Source: Deroplatys truncata (Eukaryota; Arthropoda; Insecta; Mantodea; Mantidae). Taken from it: a stretch of 64,000 nt of DNA. Below the pieces are notes generated by a model. That model saw only the letters and a list, made by a program, of their open reading frames with translations, had not been told where the DNA came from and searched no databases. Positions 10,476 through 21,742 of this stretch are shown here, piece by piece. The stretch is taken from assembly GCA_030765065.1 (NCBI GenBank), contig CM060978.1:58804421-58868420 (forward strand), in the 5' to 3' direction. The translations under genes and the position numbers were made by a program. Position 1 is the stretch's first letter, and each line of letters starts with the position of its first letter.

Positions 10476-10849
10476 CTCCGAAATGGCTGATGCCACAAAA
10501 GTTGTTTGAAATAAACTCTACAGCCTAAGACAAGGAGCAACGACAGTCATGTATAAAAACCTATAAGAATTACTCTTTTTGTTTTCAAAATAAATGCCAT
10601 ATTAGTAAAAATTCTAAAGTGAAAAACTAAACCATATATTTAATTGACCTAATACTGGATGTGCATACTTTGTCTCATTCTCCAATTATGAATGGCACTG
10701 GCGTGATCATGCGCGCGCACTTCATAGCTTTGGAGTTCTGCATTATGTGTTAACAATCATACTGACTTTTGATATGGCTGAGTGCACACAAAGACGAAGC
10801 TACAAGGATATCTCTCTTTACATTTGTGAAAGTTGCTGGATACTCTGTT

Positions 10850-11105
10850 TCTATCGGCTGCAAGACAACTTGAAGTTCCTATATTTACGGCTACGAGGTG
10901 GATGTGGTTATTGAGGGAAGCAATTGTTCTTTATCAACCTAGTTCGGGCCGAAAACATTTGCCCTCTCCTCAACAGGGCACTGCACTTTTAGAATAGGCA
11001 GACAGCAATCCCTTCCAGCAGTGTCTACAATTAGAGATAATTCTAAAATCCCTGGATGGAACCGCACAGACCGAGCCTACAAGAAGCAGCGCCTTACAGA
11101 CGCTC
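10850..11105 (+). pseudogene. Tc1-like transposase, N-terminal DNA-binding remnant
   Basis: The frame reads AARQLEVPIFTATRWMWLLR, then VLYQPSSGRKHLPSPQQGTA, then one stop codon and ADSNPFQQCLQL. One frame over it continues RDNSKIPGWNRTDRAYKKQR. The order 'helix-turn-helix, P-SGR----tP---alL--a--NPF----qLr-----pG---t' is the paired-like DNA-binding region of Tc1-type transposases. It carries at least one stop and one frameshift. No catalytic part follows, because an unrelated Tc1-like element begins at 11163. Confidence 0.55.
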
Positions 11106-11162
11106 ACAGATTATTCTAGAAAATTCAAGATATACATTATATCAACAATTCAAATATGTATA

Positions 11163-12381
11163 CACTACTTGATCAGAAGTATCCGGACACCTGGCTAAAA
11201 TGACGTACAAGTTCCTAGAGCCCTCCATCGTAATGCTGGAAACCAATATGGTGTTGGCCCACCCTTAGCCTTGATGACAACGTTCACTCTCGCAGGCATA
11301 CTTTCAATCAGGTGCTGGAAGGTTTCTTGGGGAATTGTAGCCCATTCTTCACGGAGTGCGGAACTGAGGAGAGGTATCGATGTAGGTCGATGAGACCTGG
11401 CACGAAGTCGGCGTTCCAAAACATCCCAAAGGTGTTCTATAGGATTCAAGTCAGGATTCTGTGCAGGCCAGTCCATTACAGGGATGTTATTGTCGTGTAA
11501 CCACTCCGCCACAGCCCGTGCAGTATGAACAGGTGCTCGATCGCCATCCTCGAGTTGCTCTTCAACAGTGGGAAGCAAGAAGGTACTTAAAATATCAATG
11601 TATGTCTGCGCTGTGATCGTACCATGCAAAACAACAAGGGGTACAAGCCCCCTCCAGGAAAAACACGACCACACCATAACACCACCACCTCCGAATTTCA
11701 CTTTTGGCACTACACACGCTGGCAGATGACGTTTACCGGGCATTCGCCATACCCACACCCTGCCATCAGATCGCCACATTGTGTACCGTGATTCATCACT
11801 TCACACAACGTTTCGCCACTGTTCAATCGTGTAAGGTTGACGCTCCTTACACCAAGCGAGGCGTCGTTTGGCATTTTCCTGCGTGGTGTGTGGCTTATGA
11901 GCAGCCGCTCGAACATGGAATCCAAGGTTTCTGACCTCACGCCTAACTGTCATATTACTTGGAGTGGATCCTAATGCAGTTCGGAATTCCTGTGTGATGG
12001 TCTGGATGGATGTTTGCCTATTACTCTTTACGACCCTCTTCAAATGTCGACGGCCTCTGTCAGTCAACAGATGAGGTCGGTCTGTACGCTTTTGTGCTGT
12101 ACATGTCCCTTCACGTTTCCACTTCACTATCACATCAGAAATAGCGAATGTTTATGAGTGTGGAAATCTCGCTTACAGACTTCTGACACCAAGTGACACC
12201 CAATCACTTGACCACGTTCGAAGTCTGTGAGTTCCACGGAGCGTCCCATTCTGCGGTTTCACGTTGTCTAATGACTACTGAGGTCGCGGATAATGAGTAC
12301 CAGGCAGTAGGTGGCAGCACAATGCACCTAAGATGAAAATCGTATGTTTGTGGGGTGTCCGGATACTTTGAACACATAGTG
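11163..12381 (-). mobile_element. Tc1-like transposon, copy 1
   Basis: TA (11161-11162 and 12382-12383) flanks a 1219-bp element with terminal inverted repeats of about 30 bp. The left end includes AGAAGTATCCGGACACC and the right end GGTGTCCGGATACTTTGAAC. It is the same family as 50856-52101. Length and layout fit a full Tc1-like element with one central transposase gene. Confidence 0.9.
11195..12249 (-). pseudogene. Tc1-like transposase (DD34E), copy 1, inactive
   Basis: The gene starts MGRSVELTDFERGQVIGCHL at 12249. It is quickly out of frame because of one extra G compared with copy 2. It resumes with MIVKWKREGTCTAQKRT (paired-like DNA-binding domain) and RRLAWCKERQPYTIEQWRN. The first catalytic motif (SDESRYTMWRSDGRV) is present but follows a stop. 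The downstream frame runs from MWRSDGRVWVWRMPGK to the end and keeps the third catalytic residue in NPDLNPIEHLWD. The second catalytic motif (FQHD) is missing: an 18-nt in-frame deletion joins DGD directly to RAPVHTARAV. Compared with copy 2, the deleted segment lies between two CGAT repeats. No functional enzyme can be made. Confidence 0.85.
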
Positions 12382-13107
12382 TATATATACAGTATTTTGA
12401 GCTATTGAGCCATTGTTTATAGCCATTTTTGAGAAGAAAAGAACAATGAAGCATTTTTAAAGGTAGTCCAGTTAAGGGAGCAGACTTGTAAATTTTATTT
12501 TCGTGCCTTTGAAGGACGTTGAGTTTAAATATCAAGTTTGGTATTTTTTCGAGTTTTTGTTTCTCGGTTAAGCACACGTACACTGATTCTTTATCTCGCG
12601 ATTCAGAAATGCGTCGCTTCTAAACGTGCGTATTTCCAGCAAATATTCACGTTAAACACACATACATCAGGTGCATGTTTAGGTAAAACAAACTCTGCCG
12701 GAGTCCGGATCTTGCGTATTTGGGCAGCTGATTAAATATTTTAACTTACTTTTTAAATCCCTGTCAGAAGAGAGTAAACAAAGGAAAGAACACAACACAA
12801 GGAAGAGCACAAAAATACATACATTTTTCAAAACCTTTAAATTAGGAAGTTTGCACTTCCTGTGAATCGTGTAAATATTAGATAACGTAGGTAAATTATA
12901 CTCCAGGAGGGTTTTTATTCAATAATCAGCCTACAAACAGAACATCTGCACGTTTGGACTTATTCTCGTATACAATCACGTAGAGGGGATTCTTACCGTA
13001 ATCTCCCACACAAAGCAACCTCCGTCTCGTCCAGCAACGGTGCAGACAGTGGCGGATGTTTGTCAGTTCGAGTAAAACTCATGCTGTCCAGGTTATCACA
13101 GCTAATT
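12382..13107. other. Mostly unannotated, faint Rep-A traces
   Basis: Around 12400-12560 there are degraded Rep-A phrases (AGCCATTTTTGAGA and AATATCAAGTTTGGTA). The rest, to 13107, shows nothing I can identify. Confidence 0.4.
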
Positions 13108-14058
13108 TGGGGCAGTATTTTCAGTCAAATTGTATAATATAAAATATAATAACAGCCCGCCTTAAAGTAATATGTGTATGTAACAATATATAGAAATTGT
13201 ATATTTCAGTCATTGTGTATGTTTATATCATTGTATCCATGTGTAATACTGTTATGTGAATATATTACGTAATTTAATAATGTAGGAGCTATGAGAATAA
13301 TAGGTTAAAAGTTGCTAACAATGAGGTAACAATGAGGTAACCTTGTGGCAATAATGAGTAAGAAAGTTTAATACTGCTACTAGTCATTAAAGCAACAATA
13401 ATGTAAATTTCAGACAGTTTAAAAAAATAGCCAATCAACAACCAGAAAAAGTTTTAATTAAATGAAGGTATGCTATTGGACTAGTATTAGCCAATCAGAA
13501 ACTGAAATATAGCAAAATTTACAAATTTAGAGTTCAGTTGCCTGCAGACAGTGTTTGTAACCAGACGCTAGATACGTCCTCGAGAAATTTAATACGCATT
13601 TTGTGTGAGACAAAAATAGTTTATGCGTTAAAAAGTGCAAGTAATTAATAAAAAAAATCTCACAGCTCTCAGTGAAGTGTTATTTAAATTGTATCAAGCA
13701 TTAATAAAAGGAGTGATGTAAAATTATAATCTGCGTAAGCCTACATTTTTCAGTCGCACCACAACCATGCAAAGAGAAACGTGTCTCTAACAATAATACT
13801 GCCGCAGCCGAGGCAAACATAAATATATAATATTTAAAGAAACAGTCAAATTACAAAGTTAATATTTTTAAACAATTTTGGGTGAAGGCTACCGGAAACC
13901 GGGTACTATACTTGCGGTTGCAACCAACTTCAAGTTCGGCTCCCAACAGTTGAAATATAATACAACTCCTCCTAAACTAAGAACTACTTCAAATTGACTC
14001 CCAAAACGTGGGTCAAATAACAACGTAAAAATAACATACAACAAAACAATCTTCTTCA
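13108..14058 (+). mobile_element. LTR family B, lone LTR
   Basis: It begins TGGGGCAGTATTTT and ends CTTCTTCA, the TG...CA form of an LTR. Parts in order: an AACAGCCCGCCTTAAAG block, a GAGCTATGAGAATAATAGG block, CCAATCAGAAACTG CCAAT-type motifs, an AATAAA signal, and GGCGAAGGCTACCGGAAACC. Before the 3' end there is one primer-binding-site-like unit (AATTGACTCCC...). AATT before it has a near match after it. It is an old, non-coding remnant that looks whole as an LTR. Confidence 0.8.
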
Positions 14059-14061
14059 ATT

Positions 14062-14797
14062 TTTACTTCCTCTGCTAAGTATAGCAAGTAGGAGAAGTAT
14101 TGTATAAATCAAGAAGTAAATGTCGGGTAAATATCAAACTTGGTACTTGACTTTACTATCTTCCAAGGATGCGACACGAGGGTTTTAAAGAAAATCGCAT
14201 CCCAGATTACCCTTTACATGGAACATTTTTCAAAATTTTTATTTTCTCCAAAATGGCTTTAACGATCTTGATTAAAATATCATATGTTTAAGATACTTTA
14301 AAGGAAAATTAAATGCATATAATGAATTTTTTGGGAATGTCCACGGAAGTCCTCTTCATTCTGAATGACTGGATAACTGGCGAACCGTAACTGACCGACA
14401 AAATTTTACATACAAAAAATTAGATCTCGTTAAAACACACAATTTTTACCACATGCACTTTTTGTTGTTTTGTTGAGTGAACAATTTCCGAGACATTTCC
14501 TGTTACTGGTTTAAATTTTCCAACTCTTTTACTTTTTCTCAAATAGGAATTCGTTATTCGTTTTTTTTAAGTCCGAGACATACAAAGAGAATGGAATTCT
14601 CCACAAGGCAACCAGCTATTAAAAGATTTGAACACCGCTTAAAGTCTACCATATTCCCCTTACACCCACCAGAAAATTAGCAATAAGATAGTTTCTGCAA
14701 ATGTTTACCATGATTAACATGAAGTAGACAAACGGAGAATAAGCGTTTGTAAAAATAGTTTGTACAAGACTAGTGAAAGTCATGTGAGTGCAACACA
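14062..14797 (+). repeat. Rep-A copy
   Basis: It starts immediately after the LTR at TTTTACTTCCTCTGCTAAGT and ends GTGAGTGCAACACATTAGATG. The internal GT tract is absent because part of the 5' region is missing. Confidence 0.85.
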
Positions 14798-14807
14798 TTA
14801 GATGCTT

Positions 14808-15643
14808 ATTTTCTCTACTACCTATAATAAGTAGGGTAAATGTTGCATTCCACCCAAATATTTTATATCCTGATTTCATCAGAAATACATGTTTTCAGGG
14901 CCCCTGATCAAAAAGAAGTTTAGAAAAAGGTCTGTGTGGATGCGTGTCTATGAACAGCATGACTCAAAAACGAAAAGTCTGATAAATACCAAACTTGGTA
15001 TTTAAGTTCAGTATCTTTTCAAAGATGCGAAATGAAGATTTGCAAGAAAATTTCCCCACCCCAGACTACCCTTTACATGGTACATTTTTCGAAAATTTTG
15101 ATGTTCCTAAAAATGGCTCTAACAACTTTAATTAAAGTATAATAAGCTTATAATACTTTCATGGCAAATGAAATGCATATCATGAATTTTCTGCGAACGT
15201 CCCCAAAAGTCCTCTTCATTCTGAATGACTTTTGCGTTAACTGGCAAAGTAAGAGATTTTACTACACAGAAAATGTAGATCTGGTTAAAATAAACAATTT
15301 ATGTCATATACATTTTTTGTGGAGTGAACCATTTCCATGTATTGCTTATGATTTGTTTGAATTTTCCAGTACTTATACTTTTTCTCAAATGGGAATTCCT
15401 TATTCGTTTTTTATGTTCTGGACCTGCAAAGAGAATGAAACGCTCCACAGCAACCAGCTCATAAAAGATTTGACTATCGCTTAAAGCCCACCATATCCCC
15501 CTTGCACCTACAAGGAAATTAGCAAAAAGATAGTTTCTGCAAATGTTTATCCCGATTAAAATGAAGTAGATGGAGAATAAGCGTTTGTAAAAATAGTTTG
15601 TACAAGGGTAGTGAAAGTCTTGTGAGTGTAACACATCAGATTA
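14808..15643 (+). repeat. Rep-A copy, near full length
   Basis: It runs from TTTTCTCTACTACCTATAAT to GTGAGTGTAACACATCAGA, in tandem with the preceding copy and the same orientation. It shows all internal blocks, including AACTCAAAAACGAAAAGTC and GACTATCGCTTAAAGCCCA. Confidence 0.9.
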
Positions 15644-15654
15644 TTTTTATATTA

Positions 15655-15785
15655 CTTTCTCTGTCACGTACCTTGCAGTTAGAGAAGAAATTTAATTCCA
15701 CTCAAAAATTTGATACAGAAATTTCACCGTAAATACACGTTTTGAGGCCGCCCGAATCCAAAATAAGGATTTTTAGAAAAAGGTC

Positions 15786-15819
<34 letters not shown>

Positions 15820-16030
15820 TGAACAGCACAACTCAAAAATGAAAAGTCGGATAAACACCCAACTTGGTATTTAATTTCAGAAGGTGTTTTCCACAGATGC
15901 GCCATGAACATTTTTATGAAAATCGCCCCGCCCAAACTGCCCGTTAATGAAAGATGTTTCGATTCTTTTTGGAGGGAATAGAATGCTTCCCCAACTTACT
16001 TGACGTAGTAGAGAAAAAAAATCTTATGTT
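15655..16030 (+). repeat. Rep-A 5' part with (GT)n
   Basis: It starts at ACTTTCTCTGTCACGTACC, carries a (GT)n run at 15785-15815, then passes into the CCCGCCCAAACTGCCCG block. It ends abruptly in an inverted Rep-A start (GACGTAGTAGAGAAAAAAA). Confidence 0.8.
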
Positions 16031-16379
16031 ACTCCTTTTAGATTCGAATCACATCGGTTCTTGAACTATCGGCGGACGATTGAAGATTTTGACGGACCAT
16101 TACTTGGCACACGGACTAGGATTGGCCACCCCTTGACTAAGATACGTTCTCATGTTACAGTTCTTTTATTTCATGTTTCCTGTGACTTGCACTAATGCCA
16201 GCGAATTGATTCCACCGCAGACCGAACACGATGGAATGTAACGTTATGCATACATTTACGAAATCTTTGCTGTCTACTTGAAAAAGATTTTTTTTTGCAT
16301 ACTTGTTAGGTTAGATAACAATTTCAAAGCTTTTGTTGCATGGATGTATTCAAAATGTGCACCAGCAACCTCACTGCAT
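16031..16379. other. No recognisable feature
   Basis: Unique-looking sequence between a Rep-A fragment and a transposase relic. No coding signal is evident. Confidence 0.4.
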
Positions 16380-16570
16380 ATATTACAACTATGTACAAGA
16401 ATACGCCGTCCGCAGCCCTAGCGGCTATAACTTCATTTCCATGTTCACTGGACCCCACATTCAGAAGTGATGCTAGAGATTTCAGGTCGGGTGACCTCAG
16501 AATAGGATCTCTCCTTCCAATCCAGTGACCAGGAAATGCGTCATTACCACGCTCAAAATGAAACCAACGC
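16380..16570 (-). pseudogene. Transposase relic (Tc1/mariner superfamily, catalytic C-terminal part)
   Basis: On the minus strand the frame reads FPGHWIGRRDPILRSPDLKS. This resembles the 'FP-rWIGRgGp--WPpRSPDLtP-DFFLWG' block around the last catalytic Asp in DUF4817-type transposases. The 'WP-R' stretch is shortened and the DFFLWG part is unreadable, so only a heavily decayed piece survives. Confidence 0.5.
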
Positions 16571-16734
16571 TTATCTCCTCCAAATGCTTACAATTATTTA
16601 AAAATGCGTGGCTTGTTAATAAGCTATGATCCGTTACACTGACATGACCTTCTCAACTCAATATTGTTAATGTTTGTATCTTTATAAAACTTTCGGTACA
16701 AAAGATAGTTTCCAGAGGTTAAATAAAAAAGTCT

Positions 16735-17262
16735 GATATGTTACATTCACGTGCATTTCTCTACCTATTCTTCCACAAGCTATTCAAAAGAAAAGCTTAT
16801 TTTTCTATGCACTTCATGTTAATTGAGAAAAGCCTTTACAGGAATATTTTCATCAAATAGCGGGAGAGGAAAACAAATCGATGGTCAGCTGTTTAAAACC
16901 GGGTCGCTATATGGCGGTGTTGAAATACTACTGTTTGCATGACCTGGGAGAAATAAGCCAATCATAATCTCGCGTTTCAAAAAGGGAGGTTTGAAAACAC
17001 AAACCAATAACAAGAAATTTCTTAGAAATGATTAATGCCGCAAAACATTTATTTGAAACTTTATGTTTTAATGAGATCTACATTTTTTGTGTGGTAGGTT
17101 TGTCCAACTGTTACGTTTACCAGTCATACAAAAACATAGAAAAATCATTCAGAACGAAGAGGACTTCAAAGACTATTCCGCGAAAATGCACCTGTCATGC
17201 AGATATCTTAAACTTAAGCTATTTTATGAAAATCGTTAGAACCATTTTTGATAGGCAAAACT
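16735..17262 (-). repeat. Rep-A copy, incomplete
   Basis: The reversed 3' end (CTGATATGTTACATTCACGTG) at 16735 leads through GATCTACATTTTTTGTGTG to TTAGAACCATTTTTGATAG. At that point an LTR-B fragment begins. Confidence 0.8.
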
Positions 17263-17768
17263 TGAGAAAAAAATTGTATTATTAGCAGTTGTATTGTAGT
17301 TCCACTGTTGGGGAGCCGAACTTGAAGTATAGTTGCAACCACGTGCGCTACAAAGTTTCCGGTGGCCTTCGCCCCAACTTTACTTTCCGGTGGCTTTCGC
17401 CCCAAGTTTTAGGAATCAACTTTGTATGACGCCTCGGCTGCTTCAGTATTAATTTGTAGAAACATGTATCTCTGAACAAGCTGTGGTGCGGCTAAAGAAT
17501 GTAGGCTTACACAAATTATAACTTTTACTTCACTCCTTTTATTAGTCCTTGACACGATTAAATAACACTTCACTGATATAGAGAGCTGTGAGATTATTTA
17601 TTAATTACATGCACTTTTCAACACGTAAACTTTATAATATTCGCCGTAATGAATTTTCATTTCACACTGAATACGTATTAAACTTCTCGAGGACACGTCT
17701 CGCGTCCAGTTAGGAACGCTGTCTACAAGCGTTGTACAATTTGCTTTATTTCAGATAATAAACCTTGC
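17263..17768 (-). mobile_element. LTR family B, incomplete LTR
   Basis: The reverse complement contains the LTR-B 3' half, from the GGCGAAGGCCACCGGAAAC region through the AGCTCTCTATATCAGTGAAG block to the GGACGCGAGACGTGTCC block. It stops short of the LTR's 5' half where it meets mariner DNA at 17769. It is an old fossil fragment, broken, with one end missing. Confidence 0.75.
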
Positions 17769-17888
17769 TGAAATATGGCTAAAGACCATAGAATCTGATG
17801 ATCTTTACTTTGAAGAGTAGTTTAATTTCTTGTCAGAAAACGTACCAAATAAAGGTTTTCATTAAAAACCGACATTACTTATGAGACA
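17769..17888 (+). mobile_element. Mariner 3'-end fragment
   Basis: The frame reads AEIWLKTIESDDLYFEE followed by a stop, the exact form of the C-terminus of mariner transposases. A short 3' untranslated part follows, ending with ACATTACTTATGAGACACC, which matches the terminus of the mariner at 62578. It is the same family as 60468-62578 but a separate fragment. Confidence 0.75.
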
Positions 17889-17999
17889 CCATCTATAGCG
17901 TCTTTCTACAAGAGTGTCCTATCTTTGAACTTAAATAAAACACGTTCTATAAATGATAGAAGTTTATTTATTTTTTATTTTGGAACATACTTAATGTCA

Positions 18000-19063
18000 T
18001 TACGTGTGGAAGAGAACCTCAGTTAAGTGACCGCCGCGACTTCGTTCGGTTTCGCGTATACGGTTCACCCAATTTTCAATGACAGAAGAACGTAAATTAG
18101 GTCCAACTTCACGAATAACACGCGTGATGTTATTCATAAGATCATTTACTGTTTCTGGCTTGTTGATATAAACTCGAGATTTCACATAACCCCTCAAGAA
18201 GTAATCCAGCGGCGTTAAATCACATGACCTCGGGAGCCAGTTAACATCACCACCACGAGAAATGATGAAACCTCTGAACTTCTCCTTCAAAAGATCGATT
18301 GTTTCGAGAGCAGTATAACATGTGGCACCATCTTGCTGGAACCAGATGCTTCTGAGATCAATACCATCCAATTGAGGCCAAAAATAGTCCCTTATAATAG
18401 CCCGGTATTTTTCTCCATTGACAGTTAAGAGCTTCTCCATCTTCATCTTAGAAAAAATATGGACCAATGACTCCCCATATCAAAACCCACACTACACAGT
18501 AACCTTTTGGGGATGAAGTGGTCGTTCTTGAATCTGCATTGGATTGTGATTGCACCAATAGCGGCAATTTTGTTTGTTAATACAACCATCCATCCAAAAG
18601 TGGGCTTCGTCGCTGGATGATTTTTCGGCAAAATCCGGGTCAGTTTCCAATTGCTCCATAGCCCAGTCAGCGAATACACGACGCAACCTATGGTCGTTGG
18701 GCTTTAGTTCTTGAGTTAGCACCATTTTGTAAGCGTGAAAATTGAAGTCCAGATGCAGAATTCGCCAAGTTGTGGTCGGCGAAAGCCCCAATTCATGCGC
18801 TCGACGAGCAATTGTTTCCGTTCTCGCGTACATATCACGAACGGCGTCTATGTTTCCGTTGGAGCGCTTACGTCGATTACGTACACGCGTTCTTTGATCG
18901 CTGACAGAACCACTTGTTTCAAATTTATCGATGAAACGCCGAATCGTTCTCTCGCAGAGATAATTATGCACACCGTAAACTTCATGCAATACACGGAAGG
19001 TTTGGCGAACAGATGACCAATTTTCACAATTTCTACGCGTTGCTGATTGCTGTAACGTTCCAT
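18000..19063 (-). pseudogene. DD41D transposase, nearly complete but broken
   Basis: It starts MERYSNQQRVEIVKI at 19063. A DUF4817 helix-turn-helix region (VRQTFRVLHEVYGVHN, then FIDKFETSGSVSDQRTR) is followed by a linker helix region (IARRAHELGLSPTTTWRILH). The catalytic domain has first Asp in SDEAHFWMDG, second Asp in FQQDGATCYT and third Asp in CDLTPLDYFLRG. The last two are separated by 41 residues, the DD41D spacing of rosa-like elements. The C-terminus ends RGGHLTEVLFHT. Damage: a frameshift after IVKI, a stop where WCGF is expected (VTV then TAG), and a frameshift in the FF/KMKMEK region. All three catalytic residues remain. Confidence 0.8.
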
Positions 19064-19097
19064 GGCTATTCGTCAATAACAACTGAAACCATATGAA

Positions 19098-19963
19098 AAA
19101 AATCTGATGTGTTACACTCACATGACTTTCTCTACTCTTGTATAAACCATTTTACAAACGCTTATTCACCATATGCTTCAAGTTAATCGAAATATTAAGA
19201 TGTTAATCTTATGGCTAATTTTCTTGAAGATGAAAGGGGAATTGCTAGGCTTTAAGCGATAGTCAAATATTTTAAGAGCTGGTTGCTATGTGGAGTATTC
19301 CATTCTCTTTGCATTACCAGGAACAAAAAAAAAATGAATAACAAATTTGAGAAAAAGTATAAGTATTGGAAAGTTTAAGGGAATAACAAGCAATATCTCG
19401 AAAATGGTTCACCCAACAAAAAAAATGTATATGACATATGTGTATTTTAACGCGATCTACATTTTTTGTGTAGTAAACGTTTGTCTATCTCTTATGGTTT
19501 ACCAGTTATGTAAAAGTCGTTCACAATGAAGAATACTTTTGGAGACATTCCCAGAAAATTCGAGATATACATTTCATTTGTCATGAAAATATCTTAAACA
19601 TATGGCGTTTTAATCAAAATCGTTGGAGCTATTTTGGGGAAAATTAAATTTTCAAAAAATGTTCCATGTAAAGGGTAATCTGGGGTGGGGGATTTTCTTG
19701 AAAACCTTTGTGTCGCATCTCTGGAAGATATTGAACCTAAATAACAAGTTTAGTGTTTATCCGACTGTTCGTTTCTGAATTATGCTGTTCACAGACACAC
19801 AGATACACACATAGACACACGGACATGTTTCCAAAAATGCTTTTTTTTTGTATTCAGGGGGTCTCAAATATGTATTTCCGGTGAAACCTCGCTATCGAAT
19901 TTTTGGGTGGAATACAATACTTCCCCTACTTACTATACATAGTAGAGAAAGTAATTACTGCTG
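19098..19963 (-). repeat. Rep-A copy, full length, inside DD41D transposon
   Basis: It runs in reverse from AATCTGATGTGTTACACTCA to ACATAGTAGAGAAAGTAA. It sits between the transposase start codon and the right inverted repeat of the host transposon, so this copy inserted after the DD41D element arrived. Confidence 0.9.
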
Positions 19964-20018
19964 TAACTCAATAACAACAGCAGCTATCACATGTTAAAGA
20001 TAGGACACTCTTGTTGTA

Positions 20019-20855
20019 AGACTCTTTATAATTATCGAGGTTTTCGTGTTTGAATCTGGTGTTCACACACTAAACTTTTTCTGAATACATATTCTTTTTA
20101 TTGAGGGACCACAAAAGATGTATTTTCTGTGACATTTCAAAATGAAATATTACTTCTTTTACTTAAATAGGTAGGTGATAGAAAATGTATTGCACGATAC
20201 TGCTTAGAGAAGGTCATGTGACAGGAACACATCCGATACTTTTATTTGCCTTTTTGGGAGTATTGTTTTATTCAATCTGAAGCAACAGTCAAATATGCTA
20301 TTGATGCAGTAAATATGCATATTCTGCACCAGCATAGATAAAAAAATCCCACAACGCGGGTGAGAACAGTAAATAAACAGATTCGGCGTTATTTTCCCTG
20401 TAAAAGTCTGGGCCTCTTGTTCAAAGCTCGTTTCGCAGCATCTGCGTGCCTAAAATCACGTTTGCATCAGCATAACTCACGTACCATTCGGTTTTATAGT
20501 CTCTCCTTACGCACTCACAGCTTAATCGTATAGAAAATTCAATAACATACGCAATATGGTAAATATAGTAGTGTGTACCTAGAGGGAGGAGGGGGATGAA
20601 TGGGAATGGTTGTGTGTGAAACATATGCCGGTCGTTCTGTGCGGATAAAATGTCACCCCGGCTCATTGTCTGCTCAAGTAAATTCCATTGTTTCACAGCG
20701 ACTGTAATAGTTTCGTATACGGAAATACAAGCGATAAAAAGGGCTTTTTTAACACTCACAAGGTTTTCTCTATCCATTGTTGATTCCATTCGTAACATAC
20801 ATTTTTATGCCTATCACGATTAAATATGAAATGGCTTAAAATTAGGCAATATGGA
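20019..20855. other. Unique-looking DNA with an unexplained open frame
   Basis: The longest frame is on the minus strand at 20421-20798 (125 codons, starting MLRMESTMDRENLVSV). It resembles nothing I know, has no clear splice or promoter context, and may be chance. No repeat is shared with the rest of the window. Confidence 0.35.
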
Positions 20856-20856
20856 C

Positions 20857-20986
20857 ATTTTTACTTTCTCTACCACGTACAGCTAGAGAAAGTATTGCAT
20901 TCCACCCAAACATTTGATCGAGATTTCACCATAAATACATGCTTTGAGCCCCCTTGAATACAAAAAGGCATTTTAATAAAAAGCCC

Positions 20987-21022
<36 letters not shown>

Positions 21023-21742
21023 GACTGTGAACAGCATAACTCAAAAACAAAAAGTGGAATCAACACCAAACTTGGCATTTAAGTTCAGTACCTTTCAAGA
21101 ATGCCACACGATGATTTGCAAGAAAATCCCCCACCCCAAACTACCCTTTACATGAAACATTTTGGAAAATTTAGACGTTCTAAAACTGGCTATAACGATT
21201 TTGATTATAATAATATATATGAAAGATATTTACATGAAATATAAAATGCATTATTTGAATTTTCTGGTAATAGCCTGTGAAGTCCACTTCATTTGGAAGA
21301 AATGTTGTATAATTTCATATAACTAGTAAACATTAAGCGACAGAAAAAAACGCACTACACAAGAAATGTAGACATCTTTAAAATATAAATTTATTTGAAA
21401 TCAGTTGTTTGATATAAACCGTTTCTGAGATATCCATTAACGAATTGTTCATTTCTAGGTCATTCTCTTAAAAGTACTTTCAACATTCAGTTGTTTCTCA
21501 CATTTGCATGGAAACAGTGTGGAATTTTAAGGCAAACATTTAGCGTCCAGTTCTTAAACATTTGACTATCGCTGTTCTCTTTATATACATAACGAATGTA
21601 ATATAGCTATTTCTGCAAAAGTTTATTTGGATAAATGTAGTAGACAGAAATATAAGCTTGATTAAGAATAATTTGTATATTCACTAATAAAAGATAGAAG
21701 GTAAAGAAAGGTATGTGGATGTATCACATCAGACATTTTTTT
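20857..21742 (+). repeat. Rep-A copy, second subfamily
   Basis: It starts ACTTTCTCTACCACGTACAG, carries (GT)n at 20993-21020, and ends GTATCACATCAGACATT. Its middle follows the diverged subfamily (GTTTCTCACATTTGCATGG instead of the blocks seen at 43691). Confidence 0.85.

Larger units (their letters stand above)
17907..20018 (-). mobile_element. DD41D Tc1/mariner-superfamily transposon, interrupted by Rep-A
   Basis: TA (17907-17908 and 20017-20018) flanks terminal inverted repeats sharing CAAGAGTGTCCTATCTTT. The element is about 1.25 kb of its own sequence plus an inserted Rep-A copy (19098-19963) in its 5' untranslated part. The transposase gene is nearly full length. Confidence 0.85.

Noticed and set aside
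20421-20798. 125-codon open frame on the minus strand as a host gene
   Set aside because: No known motif, no clear splice signals, and no similarity I can recall. Kept only as a note in the unannotated interval.
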